Origin: Saccoglossus kowalevskii
Taxonomy: Eukaryota > Hemichordata > Enteropneusta > Harrimaniidae
Assembly: GCF_000003605.2 (NCBI RefSeq)
Contig: NW_003131853.1
Location: 256,178-297,111, forward strand
Reading direction: 5' to 3'
DNA: 40,934 bases
The translations under genes were made by a program, and so were the position numbers. How positions within the stretch are numbered: the stretch's first letter is position 1; every line of letters begins with the position of its first letter. Under the pieces are notes generated by a model, which worked only from the letters and a program-made list of their open reading frames with translations, ran no database searches and was not told where the DNA came from. Below, piece after piece: positions 35,445 through 40,934 of the stretch.

Positions 35445-35502
35445 TGACGTCATAACCAACCAATCAGAGAGCACCTTTCAATTGTGAATTATACAGACCA
35501 AT
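35445..35502 (-). promoter_or_regulatory. ZFTRAF1 proximal promoter: full CRE and two CCAAT boxes
   Basis: TGACGTCA at 35445-35452 is the complete palindromic CREB/ATF site, 47 bp upstream of the start codon. CCAATCAG at 35460-35467 (an inverted CCAAT, CTGATTGG on the gene's strand) and CCAAT at 35498-35502 are typical NF-Y sites. No TATA box is evident. This arrangement is typical of housekeeping promoters. The transcription start probably lies between these sites and the ATG. Confidence 0.65.
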
Positions 35503-36306
35503 AAAATCAGGCGACTCATTACTAATTCATGAGGAATTAATAGCATTCTATGTAAACTATTATTTATGCCCTATTTTGACGTGGCAAGTTTGGCACCCAA
35601 AATGCAAATGAACGCTATGACCTTGACCTACTTAACCACTGATGTTTAAATAACTAGAGGATCTAGATAAACACATTTCAACAGTATTTTTGTTAGAGAA
35701 TTTTATTCAGAATTCAACTCAAAGGTGTACATTAAAAGCTAGTGCATCAAAATTGCATAAAGTTCATAATTTGTTTCAATATTAAATTTCATTTAAATAT
35801 TAACCAAAAAAACAAGCGCACTTCATCTCTTAGTCTGCATAACATTTCACACGCCTTTCATTAAAATAAGACAGACTACTAAAGTCCCAATTGTATTGTG
35901 CAAATTTTTAACTGACTAAAATTAATTCCAAATAGCCATAGCATGTAAAATTAACGCCTTTATTTAATAGCACAGGCACTAAACTTGTGAAAATAAAACT
36001 AGTGTCCAATATGATGATTATGTACTTGGCAATCTCATAAAATGGGCACACGTGTCTTTATGAAACCACCAGTTTTGAGAGTTGCTATTCAAATACAATC
36101 ATTTTTTTTTGTGTTACCAGACCCACTTAAACCATGATAACTTATTTTAATACAAGACAATCTTCCAAAAGTAGGCATCTATATAAAATATTTGTACAGT
36201 CAACATTTCATTATATTTACAGACAGCATTACGCTGCTGGGGGGGTTTTATTGATGAAATTCACACAAAAGACAGTATCAAGTTTAGGACTTCTCTCGCA
36301 CGTCAC
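35503..36306. other. Intergenic spacer or distal SSR1 3' UTR
   Basis: AT-rich. TTTATT (AATAAA on the minus strand) also occurs near 35702, so SSR1 transcripts might extend almost to the ZFTRAF1 promoter. No coding exon is seen. Confidence 0.4.
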
Positions 36307-36312
36307 TTTATT
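36307..36312 (-). terminator. Candidate AATAAA poly(A) signal of SSR1
   Basis: The minus strand reads AATAAA about 130 nt after the SSR1 stop codon. Further hexamers lie at 36247-36252 and near 35702. Confidence 0.45.
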
Positions 36313-36440
36313 ATTCATTACACAATTATCTTTGTCTTTTCCAAGCACCTTTTTCGATTCTGGAGAATATTCTCAGAACAAGTTAAAAAAAAATGTGACA
36401 CGTGAAATTTAACATTTGCAGTGCCATTTGATGGAATGTT

Positions 36441-36508
36441 TTACTTGTCATCTGAACCAGTTCCTCTCTTTGTACGCCTGCGTGGAGATCTTCTAGGAGA
36501 GGTTTTAT
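36441..36508 (-). CDS. SSR1: SSR1 last coding exon
   Basis: The acceptor CCTTGCAG precedes AT, completing an Asn codon, then KTSPRRSPRRRTKRGTGSDDK and TAA. It is too short for ordinary ORF calling and was found through the splice phase and the SPRR / GSD tail typical of TRAP-alpha. Confidence 0.93.
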
Positions 36509-39226
36509 CTGCAAGGAATGGATACAGTATTGAAAGATGAAGCAGGAAGTTTTTTAACATTTACCAAATTACATGTATATATATAGATTGATAATATGAA
36601 TGATAAACCAGGCTCAGCTGGGAAATTTCAATGGATGTTTGGGTAGTCACTCATAGATGTATCGAGTACATAGAGCTGGCAGGATAACGGCCAAAATAGG
36701 CAATGTTTATTTCATGGATCTTTTGGATATACAAATTTATTAACAGCTTGGAACTATTGTCCTCAGAAAAAAACAGCTAATCAGACATGCTTCAGGCAGA
36801 AATTGCAGGTGTTCAGAGAACAGAGAGATGACATAAAATTAGCATGAAGTGAAAATGTGAGAAGAAATACTCTGCCCATATCTTACACAACAATGCAGGT
36901 ATGTATCATCACTCCCTACAATGACACACTCTGAAACAATGTCAGCCCAAATGCCTTGTTCTATTACATCATTGGACATTGGCATGCAGGTAGCAAGTGT
37001 TCGAGCACCAAGTCCTGCTTGACCAGGCGAGTGATTGGTGAGTACCAGTCTATGGCAAAAATAGAACACCAATTTCTAACAGTTGTACTCAAGTCTAGAC
37101 TTGTTTCCAAAATTCATACATGGCTTAGTAGTCTAACCAGAAGTACAATTGTTTTAAATATTGTGTTTTGATTCCCATGTGTGAAGCGAGTGAAATGAGA
37201 GCTCATTTTTTGGTATTAACCAACTGTTACAATGTATAAACAGCTTGATGTATCCAGTTTGAAGATCCTCAATGTATTCATTTAATTGAACAATAAAGGG
37301 AGACAATATAAACTAAATTAAATGGTTTTGTGATAGATTGGGACCATCTGTGTTTACACTTACTCATTCCAGCTAGTGTTTCTTTTGGTATCCAATCATA
37401 ATCAACATCTGAATGGTTCTGAGTTCCAATTTCAATTGTTTGCTTAGCAGGTCTCTTCTTTTTCTACAAAGCAAAACAATAGACAATATAACAATAAGTT
37501 AATGAAGGACACAGCTGGGAATTAACAATGACATCAATAAATGTTCCAGCAATCTAACCTATAAATAGGACAATCAGCCTCTCGGCTGAGATAGCTCCAC
37601 TGTTAGCAATGCACATTTCAATTAAAGAACAGAAGATATCATTAAAAAATAAACAATATGCATAGTATCATTGCTATGGGACTTGCTGTTTTCAACAAGA
37701 ATTCAAAAATATCACTTTTCACCAAAGTGACAAAAATATTCATCAAAATTGGAGAATTGAAGATATCATGAAATGAACAAATCTGAGAGAGGTCCACATG
37801 TAGTACCTATATATGTAATATTAAAGCAATTGGACTTGTGGTTTTTAACAAGAAGTCGAAAATATCACTTTTTACCAAAAATGACAAAAATATTCACCAA
37901 AATTAGAGAATTGAAGATAAGATCATGAAATGAACAAATCGGAGAGAGGTCTACCCAAGGTACATATACACCAAGTATCAAAGCATTCAGGCTTGTAGTT
38001 TTCAAGAAGAAGTCGAAAAAGTTAAACATTGACACGGACAACGACGGACAATCACTCATATGATAAGCTCCGCTTGACAAAGTCGACAGTGGAGCTAAAA
38101 AGGAATTTAAGTACATAATCATTTATTTTAATTTTATTCTTAAAACACCTGTAGCAAAATAAAACAAAAATACAATGTAAACTAAATGTACAAATTCCAA
38201 TTATTAAATGTCAGGGCAAAAAACAAATTACCAGAGGGACAAATACTAAATCAACTGTTCACTTGAGAATTCAATGTACAAATTCTATTGAAATTGAATT
38301 TACTGGTATTCTCCTATTTGTTTGTGCATTGCATCATGGGAAAAAGTCATCAATGATAGACATCAAACGCAAGCCAAACTTTATAAATGTGACTAATGCC
38401 ACATTTAAACAGAATACACATGATGAATGATGCAAGTAAAATGCTACTCCACGTTATTGACAAGTACACATATTTTAGCATGCTTAGCAGTGACAATATT
38501 TCATGTCAAAATGTGTACATGATATTGGTAATTATAAATTGTAAAGTTAAATATGTAACTGTGGTCTGGGAGAACCTTGCTGCTGTTTAAGCAATTTTTC
38601 AGAGATTTTCCAATTTTTATTTCTTTTCTTTTGTTGTATTTTAGTGTATTTTAATTATAGTTTGTCTTATTTTATTTGTCTTTGTAATCATTTTTTACCT
38701 TACTAAACCCACAGATGGTTAAGTTGCGTAATAAAGTTATATCATTTTAAATAAAAAAAATTTGAACATTTTAAATTTACTATTAGTCTTTTTGAAAAAA
38801 CTATCAATACTTCTAAACATAAACAAATACACAAGAGAGCAAGACTAACACAAGTAGATCATTTCTTCATCCTATGTCACCAATCAAAATTGGAAAAATG
38901 ATAAAAATATTATGTAGGTTTTAAATTGGTTAATTCACCATTCACAAATTTAAAATTTGTCTTTAACGCTCAGTGGGTTAAACTGCATTATGGCCGTTTA
39001 TTCTATTCACAACAATTTTCCAACACGATAGTTGCATTTCGTATTGAACACAAAAGTGTCAGGGAAGTTCTAACACACATGCTTTAAGATACCGGTACTG
39101 CATACCACCTGATAATGTAGTTTTTTTACATGATAATTGGAACTCACCCCAAAGTTTGTTAGTAGTTGTTGGCCACCAACTGCAAGGAGCACAACAATGG
39201 CTATTAGGAACACGTAGAGAAAGAAC
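36441..39226 (-). CDS. SSR1: SSR1 (TRAP-alpha, translocon-associated protein alpha), last three coding exons
   Basis: TRAP-alpha is the large subunit of the TRAP complex at the ER translocon and assists co-translational import of some signal sequences. Three exons join in phase: 39226-39148, 37463-37364 and 36508-36441. They give the transmembrane helix (FFLYVFLIAIVVLLAV) and the cytosolic tail: KKKRPAKQTIEIGTQN, DYDWIPKETLAGM, NKTSPRRSPRR, and the basic end TKRGTGSDDK. Human SSR1 reads RKRKRPIQKVEMGT, WIPQETLNQINKASPRR and RSVGSDE at the same places, so the match is clear. The signal peptide, acidic head and lumenal domain are encoded beyond the right edge; about 1.7 kb of intron separates exon 39148-39226 from the window end. 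Introns here are 855 and 1684 bp. The gene lies in tandem with ZFTRAF1, which starts about 1 kb downstream. Confidence 0.94.
36666..36978 (+). repeat. 313-bp dispersed repeat, copy 1 (SSR1 last intron)
   Basis: From GTACATAGAGCTGGCAGGAT to ATTACATCATTGGACA it matches 39661-39974 in the same orientation with few differences. It has no inverted ends and no coding capacity. The class is unknown; it could be part of a longer interspersed repeat. Confidence 0.9.
37364..37463 (-). CDS. SSR1: SSR1 cytosolic-tail exon
   Basis: The acceptor CTTTGTAG precedes KKKRPAKQTIE. The exon is 100 nt: 33 codons plus one base, ending ATG A at the consensus donor GTAAGT. It encodes the conserved WIP-ETL motif. 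Confidence 0.94.
37593..38096. mobile_element. 504-bp element with AGCTCCACTGT ends and three internal units
   Basis: AGCTCCACTGT at the left (37593) is repeated inverted at the right (ACAGTGGAGCT, ending 38096). Inside, a unit of about 155 bp beginning RCTTGTRGTTTTCAACAAGA recurs at 37681, 37834 and 37991 with divergence. The right end includes GACGGACAATCACTCATATG and GATAAGCTC, a phrase I associate with abundant non-autonomous elements of marine invertebrates. It lies in an SSR1 intron. Confidence 0.65.
38100..39147. other. SSR1 intron, nothing further recognised
   Basis: AT-rich intron sequence without exon-like frames or bounded repeats. Confidence 0.5.
39148..39226 (-). CDS. SSR1: SSR1 transmembrane exon
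   Basis: The acceptor TTCTTCCAG precedes G (last base of a split codon), then 26 codons from FFLYVF to TNFG. The donor is GGG|GTGAGT. Another frame (39059-39271) is only a shadow of this exon. Confidence 0.9.
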
Positions 39227-39395
39227 CTGGAAGAAAATGTACAGAACCGACTTGTTAAAAACTATTGACAAATTAGACGTACAGAAACACGTGTGCCATA
39301 TACCGAATCTACTCTATATAATTAAACAAAACAAAATAATGATGTAGCTTTCGAATTTATGGCTTACATATGGGAGTGAATCAAATTGATAAGTA

Positions 39396-39575
39396 CTGTA
39401 AAATCTGTATTAAAAGCCGCGGCTTCTATTAAAATGGGACAATGCAACAGAGGGGATGCGGCTTCTATTAGAGCGTCTACACATATGAGAAATGATGAAT
39501 TTTTGGGTCTCAATTATTCAAAAAGAATGGGTGCGGCTTTTATAAGGGATGCAGCTTCTAATACAGATTTTACGG
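39396..39575. mobile_element. 180-bp MITE with TA target duplication (copy C)
   Basis: TA at 39394-39395 and 39576-39577 flank the element. Ends are CTGTAAAATCTGTATTAAAA and (reverse complement of the right end) CCGTAAAATCTGTATTAGAA. It has exactly the length of copy B and about 93% identity to it. It sits in an SSR1 intron, 170 bp upstream of the transmembrane exon. Confidence 0.88.
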
Positions 39576-39660
39576 TAATATTTTGTATAATGTTTGTGAA
39601 AATTCCTACACAATGGGAAATGCATATATTTAGACCGTATCTGGTCAAGCCAATGTAAAA

Positions 39661-39974
39661 GTACATGGAGCTGGCAGGATAAGGGCTAAAATAAGCGACG
39701 TTTATTTCATGGATCTTTTGGATATACAAATTTATTAACAGCTTGGAACTATTGTCCTCAGAAAAAAAACAGCTAATCAGACATGCTTCAGGCAGAAATT
39801 GCAGGTGTTCAGAAAACAGAGAGATGATATAAAATTAGCATGAAGTGAAAATGTGAGAAGAAAAACTCTGCCCACATCTTACACAACAATGCAGGCATGT
39901 ATCATCACTCCCTACAATGACACACCCTGAAACAATGTCAGCCCAAATGCCTTGTTCTATTACATCATTGGACA
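39661..39974 (+). repeat. 313-bp dispersed repeat, copy 2 (SSR1 intron)
   Basis: The counterpart of 36666-36978, starting GTACATGGAGCTGGCAGGAT and ending ATTACATCATTGGACA. It begins 84 bp after the 180-bp MITE. Confidence 0.9.
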
Positions 39975-40254
39975 CAGCTCGAGTACAACTCTAATACACA
40001 TTAATAGTTATGAATGATTTTGCAAAACTTCCAAAAAGGACATACATTTTGTTAGATGGTATAAACACATAGTCTTCATAACTTTATTTGCTCTATTAGA
40101 AGTGCATCTTCAATAAAAGCACACAAATTGTACGTTAAAATAATTATTTTGGTCATAGACTCACACCACTAATGTGTACTTTTAGTGTATGCGCTTCTAA
40201 AAGAGCAAATATGGTACTCTTTTAACAAGAGGATACTCATAAAATAAAAAAATA

Positions 40255-40580
40255 AATCAAAGAAAGCTTAGAAAGAACTCCCATGTGCTGAGAGTATTGG
40301 AGACACATTAAATATAATTTGAAATTACTTAGCTGAAAACTAATTATGCAAATCAGAAAATTAATATGACCAGATTTGAGTGTAAAACTAATGAGGTCTG
40401 CGCAATGTAACAGAAAATCTATGTCTCCAAGTTTAATTGAAATGTGATTAGAACCAAAAAATTATGAATTATTATGCTTATTAGGGAATTAATATGAACA
40501 GATTTTTACCCCAAACTAATTAGGTTTGTACATTGTCCTAGAGCATCTTTGTACTAAGTTTCATTGAAATGGAATAATTA
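40255..40580. repeat. Second copy of the subrepeat-bearing dispersed element
   Basis: AAGAAAGCTTAGAAAGAACT and GTGCTGAGAGTATTGGAG at 40260-40303 match 12543-12602. Two modules starting AAACTAAT at 40386 and 40513 (127 bp apart) match those at 12835 and 13438. Confidence 0.65.
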
Positions 40581-40582
40581 GC

Positions 40583-40760
40583 ACCGTGAAAACTCCAAAA
40601 TTTCGACCCCTCTAAAAATTTGACCGCCTATTTATTTGCCGGGTTTCGGTGTTTTATTCACCTCCAAATTTTCGACTCCACTAAAAATTGCCGACTCATT
40701 CTTATTCGAAAATTGCGACCAGTTTTAGTTTTCCCCCAAACGAAAAAAAAAACGATGTGA
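40583..40760. repeat. Repeat with duplicated TTTCGAC-CTCTAAAA module, element cut by window end
   Basis: CCAAAATTTCGACCCCTCTA with AAAATT following (about 40592) is repeated as CCAAATTTTCGACTCCACTA (about 40663), and a third TCGAAAATTGCGACC follows near 40706. The start ACCGTGAAAA resembles mariner-type ends with CCGTAAA. The right end may be outside the window. Confidence 0.45.
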
Positions 40761-40934
40761 GCGTTCAAACGGGACCTTCCTCAAAGGCATGAATCCGGGT
40801 TTCTGATTGACTGAGAGATTTTTATTTTATTGGTAACGAAAATATATTCTAAATAAACGAAGTTTCAAATAAAAACGAACACAAAAATCTCGGCATGCTG
40901 CGTTTCTGAATTGTTGATTATTACTGTACTCAGT

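Noticed and set aside
36990-37010. GTTCGAGCACC as a B-box of a tRNA-derived SINE next to the 313-bp repeat
   Set aside because: No A-box at the right distance on either strand, and the second copy of the repeat lacks this segment.
39059-39271. 70-aa minus-strand frame (FFQVLSLRVPNSHCC...)
   Set aside because: Wrong frame over the SSR1 transmembrane exon. The frame fixed by the splice sites gives the TRAP-alpha helix.
39396-39575. A 60-codon frame (with RGDAAS) open in both complete copies of the 180-bp MITE
   Set aside because: Of the 12 differences between copies, 8 change the residue and only 3 are silent. That is what neutral change gives, so the open frame is not under protein constraint.

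Overview
This is an AT-rich, repeat-laden stretch of an invertebrate animal genome. GT-AG introns of 1 to 8 kb, a CR1/Jockey-type LINE fragment, several TA- and TTAA-flanked MITE-like elements and a 50-N scaffold gap all point to a draft metazoan assembly. I cannot fix the phylum from sequence alone; a lophotrochozoan or a non-vertebrate deuterostome would fit.

Three host genes can be supported. (1) A single-exon multi-pass membrane protein on the plus strand at 10377-11078, which resembles vertebrate TMEM276. (2) A complete four-exon ZFTRAF1 (CYHR1) gene on the minus strand, 35398 to 19376, encoding 351 aa with every splice phase agreeing. (3) The last three coding exons of SSR1 (TRAP-alpha, signal sequence receptor alpha) on the minus strand, 39226 to 36441; its 5' part lies beyond the right edge. 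SSR1 and ZFTRAF1 are in tandem, about 1 kb apart from stop codon to start codon. The TMEM276-like gene converges on ZFTRAF1 with 8.3 kb between stop codons.

Layout: 1-2.3 kb, a TA microsatellite and unrecognised AT-rich DNA. 2.3-6.8 kb, a satellite of about 130 copies of a 34-bp unit with higher-order structure. 6.8-7.1 kb, a related 33-bp (66-bp dimer) array. 7.1-10.2 kb, nothing recognised. 10.2-11.4 kb, the TMEM276-like gene. 11.4-19.4 kb, intergenic DNA with dispersed repeats, a 50-N gap flanked by identical 219-bp repeats, a LINE fragment, and 180-, 151- and 401-bp MITE-like elements. 19.4-35.4 kb, ZFTRAF1, whose introns hold a 700-bp MITE, a GC-richer unrecognised island and a roughly 2.5-2.8 kb element with inverted terminal repeats. 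36.4-40.9 kb, the SSR1 3' end with more repeats in its introns.

The genes are ordinary housekeeping genes. The more unusual points are the linkage of TMEM276-like and ZFTRAF1 genes, which also sit together in human, the structured satellite whose unit carries an AP-1-like motif, and the TIR element in ZFTRAF1 intron 2.
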